Below, piece after piece: positions 35,952 to 45,027 of a DNA stretch of 64,000 nt. The translations under genes were made by a program, and so were the position numbers. The stretch is from the NCBI GenBank assembly GCA_947378785.1, contig CANCLK010000001.1:1-64000 (forward strand), in the 5' to 3' direction. Within the stretch, counting starts at the first letter, position 1; the number at the start of each line of letters is the position of its first letter. The DNA is from Comamonadaceae bacterium. GTDB taxonomy: Bacteria; Pseudomonadota; Gammaproteobacteria; Burkholderiales; Burkholderiaceae_C. The notes under the pieces were generated by a model. The model was not told where the DNA came from. It saw nothing but the letters and a program-made list of their open reading frames with translations, and ran no database searches.

Positions 35952-36788
35952 ATGGTCTCGCCCGCGGTGGATCGACTGGGCGCTCAGAGCCTCTCGCAAC
36001 CGTTGCTGGAAGTGGCAGATGTCACGCTGACTTTTGGCGGTCTGCACGCCTTGTCTGGCGTCTCTGTTGAGTTTGAGGAAGGCACCATCAACGCCATCAT
36101 CGGACCCAACGGTGCCGGTAAGACAACACTGCTGAACGTGATCTCGGGCTTCTACCTTCCTCAGCAGGGCCAGATACGATTCCAGGGGCGGGACATTCTG
36201 TCGATGCCCCCCTCTGCGCGGGCCACCCTCGGCATTGCACGAACGTTTCAAAATATCTCGCTTTATCGCGGCATGTCCGTCCTCGAGAACATCAAACTGG
36301 GTGCGCACACAACCCTGAGAACCAATGTCCTCGCCGGTGGTTTCTTCTCCCGCGCCACTCGCCGCCAAGAGGCGGCGTTGACTCAGCGAATCAAAGAAGA
36401 AATTGCCCCACCCCTTCGGCTCAACGAGTACTTGGATGACCCCGTTGAAGGGCTGGCTTACGGCATTCAAAAGCGCATCGAACTGGCACGCGCCCTCGCA
36501 CTGTCTCCCAAACTGCTTCTGCTCGACGAACCGGTGGCCGGAATGAACTCGTCTGAGACTGAGGAAATGGCGAAACTCATCCAGCGGGTGCGGGCCGAGT
36601 GGGATGTCACCATCATCATGATTGAACATGACATGAGCTTGGTGATGGGCATCTCAGACCGGGTTGCCGTGCTCAGCTTGGGGCAAACGGTGTGCGAAGG
36701 AACACCCGCTCAGGTCCAAACCCATCCAAAGGCTATCGAGGCCTACCTCGGCGTTGATGATGATGCCGTCACGGAGGTGCATGCATGA
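35952..36788 (+). CDS. livG: LIV-type ABC transporter ATP-binding protein (LivG family)
   Basis: A 278-residue ATPase with Walker A GPNGAGKTT near residue 54. The signature is LAYGIQKRIELARAL (a variant of the usual LSYGxQ), Walker B is LLLLDEPVAGMN, and the H-loop is MIEHDMSL. It powers uptake through LivH/LivM together with the LivF homologue at 39976. The ligand class cannot be read from this subunit. It is first in a run of plus-strand genes extending to 45645, and overlaps livH by 4 bp. Confidence 0.94.
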   Translation: MVSPAVDRLGAQSLSQPLLEVADVTLTFGGLHALSGVSVEFEEGTINAIIGPNGAGKTTLLNVISGFYLPQQGQIRFQGRDILSMPPSARATLGIARTFQNISLYRGMSVLENIKLGAHTTLRTNVLAGGFFSRATRRQEAALTQRIKEEIAPPLRLNEYLDDPVEGLAYGIQKRIELARALALSPKLLLLDEPVAGMNSSETEEMAKLIQRVRAEWDVTIIMIEHDMSLVMGISDRVAVLSLGQTVCEGTPAQVQTHPKAIEAYLGVDDDAVTEVHA

Positions 36789-37654
36789 TGTTCCTCGAAT
36801 ACAGCCTGATAGGCATTGCGGCAGGCGGCATTTATGGCCTGCTCGCACTTGGCTTCGTCTTTATCTTCATGGCGAGCGGCGTTTTTAACTTTGCCACCGG
36901 GCAGATGATGATGCTCGGTGCCTACTTCTTCTTGGCGTTCTCGAAAATCCCAAGTCTGCCTTGGTGGGCCGCGTTTGCGCTGGCTATTTTGGGTTCGATC
37001 GTCGTTGCGATCATCCTTGAGTGGGTCGTCATTCGGCGCCTCATCGGCCAGCCCGTCATCTCCGCCGTGATGGTCACGATGGGCCTCGGTTGGATGCTGC
37101 AAGGAGCCGCCTCGCTCATCTGGGGGCAGGTTCCGCAGCAGCTGCCCGATGTTCTGCCGCGCGCACCGATTTTCATCGGCGAAATACTGGTCCCGGGCCG
37201 ATCCGTGTGGGGCTTTGTCATTGCCATTGCCGTTGCGCTCGCGTCGGTCGTCTATTTCAGATACTCCCGCACCGGCGTTGCATTGCGAGCAACCGCTTCC
37301 GACCAAATCACCGCCTATTCGATGGGCATCAATGTCCCTGCGAGCATCCGCTTGACGTGGATCATGGCCGCTATCTCGACAACCTTCGCAGGGGTGATTG
37401 CCGGCTCCATCAACGGGGTCACACCCGAGTTGAGCAACGTTGCCATCAGCGTCATTGCCGTGGTTCTCCTGGGTGGCGTCAACAGCGTGGGCGGCGTGAT
37501 CATCGCCGGTCTGATGATGGGCTGGCTTGAGACGATCAGCGGCGTCTACCTAGGCGGGCACTGGCGCGAAGTCATTCCGTACCTTGCCGTCTTGCTTGTA
37601 TTGCTCGTTCGCCCCTCCGGTCTGTTTGGCTCTAAGCTGGTGGAGAGAATCTGA
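36785..37654 (+). CDS. livH: LIV-type ABC transporter permease (LivH family)
   Basis: A 289-residue inner-membrane protein with about eight hydrophobic segments. Typical features are AAGGIYGLLALGFVFIFMAS, GVFNFATGQMMMLGAYF and the cytoplasmic ATPase-contact loop SRTGVALRATASDQITAYSM. It is translationally coupled at both ends: ATGA with livG and TGATG with livM. Confidence 0.94.
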   Translation: MMFLEYSLIGIAAGGIYGLLALGFVFIFMASGVFNFATGQMMMLGAYFFLAFSKIPSLPWWAAFALAILGSIVVAIILEWVVIRRLIGQPVISAVMVTMGLGWMLQGAASLIWGQVPQQLPDVLPRAPIFIGEILVPGRSVWGFVIAIAVALASVVYFRYSRTGVALRATASDQITAYSMGINVPASIRLTWIMAAISTTFAGVIAGSINGVTPELSNVAISVIAVVLLGGVNSVGGVIIAGLMMGWLETISGVYLGGHWREVIPYLAVLLVLLVRPSGLFGSKLVERI

Positions 37655-38670
37655 TGGGCCGCATCAGCATCTGGGTTTCACTGGCTGTCTTGTTGCTCGC
37701 ATTGCCATGGGCGAGCACCGGCTATGTGGTGTTTTTAGCGTGTTTATGCGGCGTCAACATCGTTGCAACCTTAGGGCTGAATATCACCACGGGATACACC
37801 GGGTTGCTGTCTCTGAGTCACGCTGGATTTGTGGCGGTCGGCGCTTACACAACGGCCCTCCTCTCCAACCATTGGGGCGTCCCTATTCTTGTTTGCATTT
37901 TGCTGTCCGGCGTGATGGCCAGCCTCGTGGGCGGTATCTTCGGTTTGCCCTCCTTTCGCTTGAAAGGCATCTATCTGGCTGTGGCAACGCTGGCCGCGCA
38001 ATACACGATTATTTTCGCCCTGCGACAAGGTGGCCCGATCACCGGGGGCGACTCTGGGCTCGTGGTCAGCATTCCCCAGATAGGTGGATTGGCACTCGAC
38101 ACCAATCAAAAATTCTATTTTGTCGTGCTCGCCGTGACGGTGCTCGCCATCTGGATCTCCCGCAATTTGTTCTTCACCCGTATTGGCAGAGCTTTCATCG
38201 CCATTCGTGAGCGTGATTTCACTGCAGAAGTTTTTGGCATCAATCTCATGCGCTACAAAGCACTGGCTTTCATGATTGGCGCTTTTTATGCAGGGGTCGC
38301 CGGATCGTTGCTGGCAGGCTTCATGCGCGTGGTGACCCCGGAACAGTTTTCCCTGACCGAATCCGTTTTTTATCTCGCGGCCGTTGTCGTTGGTGGCGCC
38401 GGGTCCATCGCGGGATCGATCATCGGCGCAGTCTTCATGACCTTGATCCCTGAGTTCATCGCCTTCGCTTTAGAAAGTACCCAGGAGGCTTTCGGATTCC
38501 GGGCCATCGCTATTTTGGGGTCGGTTCGTGAAATCGTTTTTGGCGGAATGATCGTCGCATTTCTTGTTTTTGAACCGCGCGGCCTTTCAGAAGTCGCTCG
38601 ACGAATTTGGGCCCGTCTCAAAAGAACAAAGAGCTCTTCGTCAGACAACGCTCACAGCAAGCACACGTAG
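37654..38670 (+). CDS. livM: LIV-type ABC transporter permease (LivM family)
   Basis: A 338-residue inner-membrane protein with TTGYTGLLSLSHAGFVAVGA near the N-terminus and the ATPase-contact loop TRIGRAFIAIRERDFTAEVF. It ends in a charged Lys/Arg/Ser tail (RLKRTKSSSSDN). It partners LivH. The solute-binding protein begins 87 bp after its stop. Confidence 0.94.
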   Translation: MGRISIWVSLAVLLLALPWASTGYVVFLACLCGVNIVATLGLNITTGYTGLLSLSHAGFVAVGAYTTALLSNHWGVPILVCILLSGVMASLVGGIFGLPSFRLKGIYLAVATLAAQYTIIFALRQGGPITGGDSGLVVSIPQIGGLALDTNQKFYFVVLAVTVLAIWISRNLFFTRIGRAFIAIRERDFTAEVFGINLMRYKALAFMIGAFYAGVAGSLLAGFMRVVTPEQFSLTESVFYLAAVVVGGAGSIAGSIIGAVFMTLIPEFIAFALESTQEAFGFRAIAILGSVREIVFGGMIVAFLVFEPRGLSEVARRIWARLKRTKSSSSDNAHSKHT

Positions 38671-38756
38671 TACGGCAATTCAAACGGGAAGAAAAAGGGG
38701 CAGCGCTGTTCAGCTGCGATGTTAATTCTGCATGCAGGCATAAGGAGACTTCGCTC

Positions 38757-39974
38757 ATGTTTTCACTCAAGTTTTCCAAGAGAAATTTACTCGGGATCGT
38801 TGGCGCAATCACCTTGGCGACCATCACATCCTCAGCAGCGTTGGCACAATCGAAAGAGCCTCTCACATGGAGTGTGAATCTCTCGCTGACTGGGCCGTTG
38901 GCGTACTCGGGTGAGCTACAGGCCAAAGGGTTTGAGGAATTTGCTGAATGGGTGAACCAGAACGGCGGCATTCGCGGGCGAAAACTCACCATCATCACCG
39001 ACGACACCCAATACAAAGTTGCCGTGAGTGTGGCCAACCTCAAGCGCGCTCAGTCGAAGGCGACGATCAGCTTTGCGTCAGGCGATGGCACGCCGTGGGT
39101 CCGCGCAGTCTCGCCAGAGAACAACCAGACCCATAAAATTCTGATGTCGAGTGGCTCATTCGCATCCGATCTGGTTGATGCGGCGAAGTATCCGCTGCAT
39201 TTTGTGCCGGGTCCGAACTACACCGACCAAATCATCATGCTGCTTGAACACATCAAGAAATCACACAAAGGGTCCGCCCCGGCGCGTGTGGCATTCATCT
39301 ACAGCAGCACCGAATTCGGTCGCGATCCCATTCAAGCCTCCAAGGCCCACGCCCGCCAACTGGGGTTGGAGGTGGTGTTAGATGAGGAAACGGCATTCAC
39401 AGCCGTCGACGTTTCGCCGGTGGTTGTCAAAATGCGGGGCGCTCAGCCTGACTACACAATCTTCCAAGGCTACGCCACATCGGTCTGGCCGGAGGTGATT
39501 CGATTGGCGAGAGAGTATGGCCTGAAGTCTCAGTTCATGGGGACCATCTGGGCCATGGATCGAGGCATCATCGTCAAGCTCGGCAAGGCAGCTGACGGTT
39601 ATACAGGCGTCAGCCCTTACACCTTCAAGAGCACCGGCAGCAAGGACGAGGTGCTGGGCGCCATCGACGCCCTGCGCCGAAAGAATGACCCTGCTTACGA
39701 TGGCTACCCAACCATTCCGTACATGCAATCTTGGTTCAGTGCCCTGATGGCCAAACGCGCCATGGAGATCACCATTGATGCAGGCAAACCGATCACGGGT
39801 GAAAACTTGGCGAAGGCATTGCGGGACTTGAAAGACTGGAACACCGGTGGCGTGTTTGGGGTCCCTGTGAACATCATCGGAAATCGCGTTCCGGTTGGCC
39901 GCATCTATAAATACGATGCGGGCAAAAACTTTGAACCGGTTCCGATTTCTGATTGGATCACCGTCAATAAATAA
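38757..39974 (+). CDS. ABC transporter substrate-binding protein (branched-chain amino acid type)
   Basis: A 405-residue periplasmic receptor with a signal peptide ending SSAALAQSK and a type I fold: LTWSVNLSLTGPLAYSGEL, EFAEWVNQNGGIRGRKLTII, RVAFIYSSTEFGRDPI. AAGGAG lies nine bases before the ATG; the open frame extends 50 codons upstream into livM but lacks a signal peptide there. In catabolic operons such receptors often bind aromatic or other organic acids rather than amino acids; the ligand here is unknown. Confidence 0.92.
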   Translation: MFSLKFSKRNLLGIVGAITLATITSSAALAQSKEPLTWSVNLSLTGPLAYSGELQAKGFEEFAEWVNQNGGIRGRKLTIITDDTQYKVAVSVANLKRAQSKATISFASGDGTPWVRAVSPENNQTHKILMSSGSFASDLVDAAKYPLHFVPGPNYTDQIIMLLEHIKKSHKGSAPARVAFIYSSTEFGRDPIQASKAHARQLGLEVVLDEETAFTAVDVSPVVVKMRGAQPDYTIFQGYATSVWPEVIRLAREYGLKSQFMGTIWAMDRGIIVKLGKAADGYTGVSPYTFKSTGSKDEVLGAIDALRRKNDPAYDGYPTIPYMQSWFSALMAKRAMEITIDAGKPITGENLAKALRDLKDWNTGGVFGVPVNIIGNRVPVGRIYKYDAGKNFEPVPISDWITVNK

Positions 39975-39975
39975 G

Positions 39976-40719
39976 ATGACCACTGCACTCGAAATACGCG
40001 ATTTGAGTGTCTCATATCGCGGCGGTATTGAGGCCCTCAGGTCCGTCAGCATGGACGTCGGCCAAGGGGCGATGGTCGCGCTGCTGGGCGCTAACGGCGC
40101 CGGCAAGACGACCATTCTTCGCGCAATATCCGGCTTGTTGGAGCTCGAGCACGGGAAAGTGACGGCTGGCAGTATTCGGGTCTTTGGGGAGTCTCTGGAG
40201 AACATCGCGCCTCACCAGGTGGTTAGGCGTGGTGTTTTTCACGTTCGTGAGGGGCGGCATGTGTTTGCGGACATGACGGTGGAAGACAACTTGATCGCCG
40301 CCACCTTCGCGCGCCCAAGTCGCTCTACAAAATTAGATTTCGGTGAGGTCTACCGCTATTTCCCAAGGCTGGAAGAAAGACGTCGGCAGTTGGCGGGCTA
40401 CCTCTCGGGCGGTGAGCAGCAGATGCTCGCGCTAGGGCGGGCCATCGTCGCTGAGCCCCGGCTGGTCCTCCTAGATGAGCCCTCCCTCGGGCTCGCTCCC
40501 ATGATCGTCAAAGAGATCTTTCAGATCATCGAGCGGATCAGGAACGAAAAGCAATTGTCGATTCTCGTGGTGGAGCAAAACGCGGCGATTGCGCTGCGTT
40601 ATGCCAGCTACGCCTATGTCATTCAGAACGGCCACGTGGCCCTCTCCGGTCCGTCGATGGACATCATGAAAAATTCAGCCATGAGCTCACTCTATCTGGG
40701 TGGAAAGGTCGCGGCTTAA
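39976..40719 (+). CDS. livF: LIV-type ABC transporter ATP-binding protein (LivF family)
   Basis: A 247-residue ATPase with Walker A GANGAGKTT near residue 39, signature LSGGEQQMLALGRAI, Walker B LVLLDEPSLGLAP and VVEQNAAIAL. It starts one base after the receptor stop codon; 27 upstream codons in the same frame overlap the receptor gene and were excluded. It completes a five-gene transporter with the receptor placed between livM and livF. Confidence 0.94.
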   Translation: MTTALEIRDLSVSYRGGIEALRSVSMDVGQGAMVALLGANGAGKTTILRAISGLLELEHGKVTAGSIRVFGESLENIAPHQVVRRGVFHVREGRHVFADMTVEDNLIAATFARPSRSTKLDFGEVYRYFPRLEERRRQLAGYLSGGEQQMLALGRAIVAEPRLVLLDEPSLGLAPMIVKEIFQIIERIRNEKQLSILVVEQNAAIALRYASYAYVIQNGHVALSGPSMDIMKNSAMSSLYLGGKVAA

Positions 40720-40776
40720 AGCGACTTGCATGATGCGATGAACACCGAAATAAATAGAAATACGAAAGGAAGTTTC

Positions 40777-41457
40777 ATGCCCAAAGCAGCTTGCGTTGTC
40801 GGTTCGGAAGGTGGTATTGGCTCGGCTGTTGTACAGCGCCTGAAGGATGATGGATGGTCGCCCGTCTTGAGGATGGACTTGAACGGTCCCATTCCGATTG
40901 ACGTGTCAAAGGCTGATTCAGTCCATGCGGCGTTCGCCAAAGCCAAACAACAAGTCTCGAGACTGGGCCTTTTGGTTGTGGCGTCCGGGACATTGGATGT
41001 TGGAAACATCACCAACACCAGCATCGACAGCTGGAACGAGGTGCTGGCCGTCAATCTCTCCGGGCCTTTCCTCTGCTGTAAAGCGTCTTACGACTGGATT
41101 GCGGATGGTGGCCGCATCGTGCTGATCAGTTCTATTGCGGGCCGAACGGGCGGGATCGTGACCGGCTCTGCGTATGCCGCATCCAAGGGTGGCGTTGAAA
41201 GTCTTGCAAAGTCGTTGGCGCAGCAGTTGGCGGCTCGAGGTATCACGGTCAACTGCGTGGCCCCGGGTGGCATCGATACGCCCATGCTGGCCAAAAACCC
41301 TGACGCGGCGATAGCCGCCATGATTAAAGCGACGCCTCTGAAACGAATCGGGTTGCCCGCAGAAATCGCCGCCGCTATTTCTTTCTTGGGCTCCGACGAT
41401 GCGTCATTTATCACCGGATCCGTGCTGGGGGTGAACGGCGGACTGCGCATGGACTAG
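40777..41457 (+). CDS. Short-chain dehydrogenase/reductase
   Basis: A 226-residue Rossmann oxidoreductase. The cofactor loop is VVGSEGGIGSAVV at the N-terminus, the catalytic Ser is in IVLISSIAGRTGG and the Tyr/Lys pair in AYAASKGGVES. The usual NNAG motif is degraded (VVASGTLDVG). It is slightly shorter than typical classical SDRs. AAAGGAAG precedes the ATG. It follows livF by 57 bp and probably oxidises or reduces a pathway intermediate. Confidence 0.88.
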   Translation: MPKAACVVGSEGGIGSAVVQRLKDDGWSPVLRMDLNGPIPIDVSKADSVHAAFAKAKQQVSRLGLLVVASGTLDVGNITNTSIDSWNEVLAVNLSGPFLCCKASYDWIADGGRIVLISSIAGRTGGIVTGSAYAASKGGVESLAKSLAQQLAARGITVNCVAPGGIDTPMLAKNPDAAIAAMIKATPLKRIGLPAEIAAAISFLGSDDASFITGSVLGVNGGLRMD

Positions 41458-41513
41458 GACCCGCCGACATCTATTTTTATGTTGTCAACTCCTCTTATGA
41501 AAGTGATCAATTT

Positions 41514-41825
41514 ATGCTTTTCATGGTGAACATCGTGGTGCATCTGCCGGGAGATTTCCCCAAAGATAAATTGGATCTGCTCGTGAAAGCGGAAACCGCT
41601 CGAGGGATGCAGTGCATCAAAGAGGGCAAACTGAAGCGGATTTTCAGGGCCGTTGGCCAACGCGCTAACTTCAGTATCTGGGAGGCCCATAGTCTCGAAG
41701 AACTGCACGCGACGCTGCTTTCTCTGCCCATGCATCCCTACATGGATGTCAGCGTGCACCCGATCATTAAACACTCGACGACCGAGGAGTGGGAGGCCAC
41801 ACAGGGCGCCATGCCTGCGTTCTAG
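41514..41825 (+). CDS. Muconolactone delta-isomerase-like protein (CatC family)
   Basis: A 103-residue protein that follows CatC along its length: MLFMVNIVVHLPGDFPKDKL, the central GQRANFSIWEAHSLEELHATL and LPMHPYMDVSVHPIIKH. CatC isomerises muconolactone to the beta-ketoadipate enol-lactone. Here it lies without catechol dioxygenase or muconate cycloisomerase, so the true substrate may be a different lactone. It is 56 bp after the SDR gene and 61 bp before a Bug gene. Confidence 0.82.
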   Translation: MLFMVNIVVHLPGDFPKDKLDLLVKAETARGMQCIKEGKLKRIFRAVGQRANFSIWEAHSLEELHATLLSLPMHPYMDVSVHPIIKHSTTEEWEATQGAMPAF

Positions 41826-41886
41826 TCTCGATCCGTCATGTCATTGCTCAGCAGTTCCAATCGCCTCAACCGCGGGAGTTAATTCA

Positions 41887-42879
41887 ATGAAAAGCTCGAC
41901 ACAAATCATCCGGTTCCTCCTCATGGTGTTGGTCATGACTGTTGACGCGTTCGCGCAGAGTCCGCCTGCTGGCGGCGCCGACCTGCAGAGCCGTCCGATC
42001 AGGTTCATCACCCCCTTCCCGGCGGGTGGCAGCACCGATGTTCTTGCGCGCATGATCGCACCTGAATTGTCCAAGCGCTTGGGCACGCCAGTCGTGGTCG
42101 ACAACCGACCCGGCGCCAGCGGAATGATCGGACTGGACGTCGTTGCGAAGGCCGCTCCTGACGGCTACACCCTCGGCCTGGTGTCTGCTGGAAATTCGGT
42201 CATCACCGTCATGCTGACAAGTGCGCCCCTGTATGACCCGGTGAAGGACCTCGCTCCCGTCGCTTTCTTGGCGGACTCTCCGGTTGTATTGGTCGCCACG
42301 CCCTCTCTCCCGGTGAAGGATGTGCGCAGCCTGATTGCCCTAGAACGTGCGAATCCCGGCAGCCTGTTTTTTGCGACCTCTGGAAACGGCACCACCCAGC
42401 ACTTGGCCGGTGAGCTCTTTAACGTCAAAGCGGGGACCAAGCTTGGCCACGTGCCTTACAAAGGTGGCGCGCCCGCCATCACCGACATCCTCGGTGGTCA
42501 GATCCCGCTCGGATTTTTGGACATTCCCTCTGTTGCGCAATATGCCAAAGTAGGCCGTGTGCGACTGCTCGGCGTTGCCGGGAGTGTGCGTGCGGAGGGC
42601 CTGCCAGATGTTCCGACGATCGCCGAATCTGGCCTCCCCGGGTATGACGCCAGTGCGTGGTTCGGAGTCGTTGCACCGGCCAAAACACCCCCGGCCATCA
42701 TTCAACGTTTGAGCACGGAGTTGGTCAACGTCATGAAGATGCCCAACATTCGCAGCCAACTGCTGCAACAAGGCCTTGAGGCACGACCCGCCGGGGCTGA
42801 AGCATTCGCCACCTACCTCGACAGTGAGCGGGCCAAGTGGGGTGAACTGGTCCGCTTGCTGGGCCCGAAGCTCAAATGA
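41887..42879 (+). CDS. Bug family periplasmic substrate receptor
   Basis: A 330-residue receptor with a signal peptide ending VDAFAQSPP. Motifs are SRPIRFITPFPAGGSTDVLA, VVVDNRPGASGMIG, APDGYTLGLVS, ATSGNGTTQHLAGE and HVPYKGGAPA. The open frame begins 78 codons earlier inside the isomerase gene; the ATG at 41887 has GGGAG upstream and starts the signal peptide. It is unusual in lying inside an operon that already encodes a full LIV-type ABC importer. Confidence 0.92.
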   Translation: MKSSTQIIRFLLMVLVMTVDAFAQSPPAGGADLQSRPIRFITPFPAGGSTDVLARMIAPELSKRLGTPVVVDNRPGASGMIGLDVVAKAAPDGYTLGLVSAGNSVITVMLTSAPLYDPVKDLAPVAFLADSPVVLVATPSLPVKDVRSLIALERANPGSLFFATSGNGTTQHLAGELFNVKAGTKLGHVPYKGGAPAITDILGGQIPLGFLDIPSVAQYAKVGRVRLLGVAGSVRAEGLPDVPTIAESGLPGYDASAWFGVVAPAKTPPAIIQRLSTELVNVMKMPNIRSQLLQQGLEARPAGAEAFATYLDSERAKWGELVRLLGPKLK

Positions 42880-42937
42880 GCGACCACCGCCTGAGCCATC
42901 CGTCGTAACGATCCTTTAATGAACCTTGGAGCAGAAG

Positions 42938-43789
42938 ATGAAATCGGAATCACACAACTTGAGTGACTTTTCTCCGCTGGGTCTGAAGACCCGACGTGAC
43001 ATTCATGGCGATGAATGGGTCAACCTCAACTTGGACAACATGACCGAATGGGATCGCTATTGGCAGACCAAGGCCACCAACACCAACTGGAATCAGACAT
43101 GGGCACGCGGCATCATCCCGGTGCAGACGCTGAGCTTGGTCAACTTGTCGATGCTGGCGTCGATCGGACATTGGGGCGAGTTTGAGCACCACTTCCGCAA
43201 TGCGCTGAACAGGACCAACGTGCCGCTCATTCAACTGCGCGAGACCATGCTTCACATTTCACAGTACTGCGGGATGTGCACAGGCGGCGAAATATGGAAG
43301 ATTGCACGGCGTGTTTTGAAAGAAGAAAACATCGACCTGTCCGGCCTTCCACCGCTGGACAGTTCCACCCTAGACCTCGACGAGTTCAACCCGGTCGGCA
43401 TGACGGTGAGGCGTGACATTCTTGGCGATGAATGGGTCGATGCCAATCTCGAGAACATCACGGAATGGGATCGTCACTGGCAAATTTTTGCAACGAATAC
43501 CAACTGGGCCACAACCTGGGCGCGCGGCATCATCCCCCAGCAATCGCTCAGCCTCGTGAATATCTCGGTCCTCGCAGCCACTGGGCAATGGTCTGAATTC
43601 GAGCACCACTTCCGCAATGCACTCGTGCGCACAAAGGTTCCGCTGATTCAGTTGCGCGAGATCATGCTTCACATTTCGCAGTATTGCGGCATGTGCACGG
43701 GGGGCCAAATCTGGAAGATCGCCCGACGCATCCTGAAGGAAGAGAACATCGACCTGTCCGGCCTCCCACCGATCGTCAACACCAAGTAA
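42938..43789 (+). CDS. Carboxymuconolactone decarboxylase-like protein with tandem duplicated domains
   Basis: A 283-residue protein made of two very similar halves (about residues 5–138 and 142–279). Each runs RRDI.GDEWV, TNTNW, TWARGIIP, WSEFEHHFRNAL or WGEFEHHFRNAL, then MLHISQYCGMCTGG and IWKIAR. The helical layout suits the CMD/AhpD fold. Each half has a Cys-Gly-Met-Cys where decarboxylases usually have YCGVP-like residues, resembling the redox CxxC of AhpD. GGAG precedes the ATG. Decarboxylase or redox function are both possible. Confidence 0.83.
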   Translation: MKSESHNLSDFSPLGLKTRRDIHGDEWVNLNLDNMTEWDRYWQTKATNTNWNQTWARGIIPVQTLSLVNLSMLASIGHWGEFEHHFRNALNRTNVPLIQLRETMLHISQYCGMCTGGEIWKIARRVLKEENIDLSGLPPLDSSTLDLDEFNPVGMTVRRDILGDEWVDANLENITEWDRHWQIFATNTNWATTWARGIIPQQSLSLVNISVLAATGQWSEFEHHFRNALVRTKVPLIQLREIMLHISQYCGMCTGGQIWKIARRILKEENIDLSGLPPIVNTK

Positions 43790-43793
43790 AAAA

Positions 43794-44216
43794 ATGAAAA
43801 TCAAGCGCATTGAACATGTCGGCATTGTTGTCCGTGATGTGGAGGCCAGCCGCCACCTGTGGGAAAAGTGTCTAGGGATTCCGATGGTGAGCATCGAAGA
43901 CCATCCGGTCGCACCCGTCCGCCTGGCCATGTTTCCAGTCGGTGAATCCTTCGTCGAGCTGCTTGCTGGCACGACGCCAGACAGCAAGTACACGCAGATG
44001 GCCGCCGAGGGCAAGGGTGGGTTGAACCACATTTGCTTTGAGGTCGAGAACATTGATGAGGCGTTGGAGGAGCTGAAACAGAATGGCATCGCATTGCGGG
44101 ACCCACAGGCCCGAGTCGGCCAAGGCGGTTCACGCATTGCGTTTCTCGACCCGTCTGGAACCGAGGGATGCCTCATCGAACTCGTCGAGTGGCCGCAACC
44201 ACCTCCGCAAGGCTAG
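43794..44216 (+). CDS. VOC family protein (glyoxalase / methylmalonyl-CoA epimerase-like)
   Basis: A 140-residue protein with two beta-alpha-beta-beta-beta modules. Metal ligand candidates are the His of RIEHVGIVV, Glu of SFVELLAG, His of GLNHICFEV and Glu of CLIELVEW, the set seen in methylmalonyl-CoA epimerase and glyoxalase I. It starts 4 bp after the CMD-like stop. Epimerase, glyoxalase or extradiol-type chemistry cannot be told apart from sequence alone. Confidence 0.85.
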   Translation: MKIKRIEHVGIVVRDVEASRHLWEKCLGIPMVSIEDHPVAPVRLAMFPVGESFVELLAGTTPDSKYTQMAAEGKGGLNHICFEVENIDEALEELKQNGIALRDPQARVGQGGSRIAFLDPSGTEGCLIELVEWPQPPPQG

Positions 44217-44252
44217 TGAGAGCATGGATGAACGAATGACGAGGAATGAGCT

Positions 44253-45011
44253 TTGAAAACTGAACACTTGACGCGAGTCGCCATCGTCACCGGGGCTGCA
44301 GGCGGGATTGGACGGGCCACGGTGACACGCCTGCTGGCTGCGCGGTTCGCCGTTCTCGCCGTTGATCGGGACGCGAAAGGGCTTGAATTGCTTTTTGGTA
44401 CCCAGGATGGTGTGACAAGTGTTGCCCAAGACATCACCTCACCGTCAGCGGCTTCCGCAATCATTGCCTTGGCTTTGCAGCGCTATGGCAGGGTTGACGC
44501 ATTGATCAACAACGCCGGAATCGGTGCCGCCAAGTCAGTCGACAAAACGACCGATGAAGAATTAGATACATTTCTTGACGTGAATCTAAAAGGTGCCTTC
44601 AGACTGTCCCGAGAAGTATTGAACGTCTTACCGGCCGGCGGTTGCATTGTGAATGTGTCATCCACCTTCGGCTTGATCGGGTTCCCAGACTCGTCATCGT
44701 ATGCGGTGACAAAATCTGCCCTTCTTGGGTTGACGCGGCAGATGGCTGTCGATTTTGGGCCTCGCGGTATACGCGTCAATGCTGTTGCGCCAGGCCTGAT
44801 TTCATCGCCTTTAACCCGTGAGCGAATTTCAACCGATCACTTGTACCGTGATTTGCTTGTCCGTGGAACACCATTTCCTAGAATTGGCGAAACAACAGAC
44901 ATTGCCAACGCCATCAACTTTTTGTGCTCGGAAGATGCCGCCTTCATCAATGGTCATATTTTGACGGTTGACGGCGGCTGGAGCGCAACTCGATATCTCG
45001 CAGAAACATAA
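44253..45011 (+). CDS. Short-chain dehydrogenase/reductase
   Basis: A 252-residue classical SDR: cofactor motif IVTGAAGGIGRATV, LINNAGIGAA, catalytic Ser in NVSSTFGLIG, Tyr/Lys in SYAVTKSALLG, and C-terminal FLCSEDAAFINGHILTVDGG. No ATG fits; a TTG at 44253 is preceded by GAGG. It is complete in motifs, unlike the SDR at 40777, and belongs to the same long operon. Confidence 0.9.
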   Translation: MKTEHLTRVAIVTGAAGGIGRATVTRLLAARFAVLAVDRDAKGLELLFGTQDGVTSVAQDITSPSAASAIIALALQRYGRVDALINNAGIGAAKSVDKTTDEELDTFLDVNLKGAFRLSREVLNVLPAGGCIVNVSSTFGLIGFPDSSSYAVTKSALLGLTRQMAVDFGPRGIRVNAVAPGLISSPLTRERISTDHLYRDLLVRGTPFPRIGETTDIANAINFLCSEDAAFINGHILTVDGGWSATRYLAET

Positions 45012-45027
45012 AACCAGGACCGATCTA

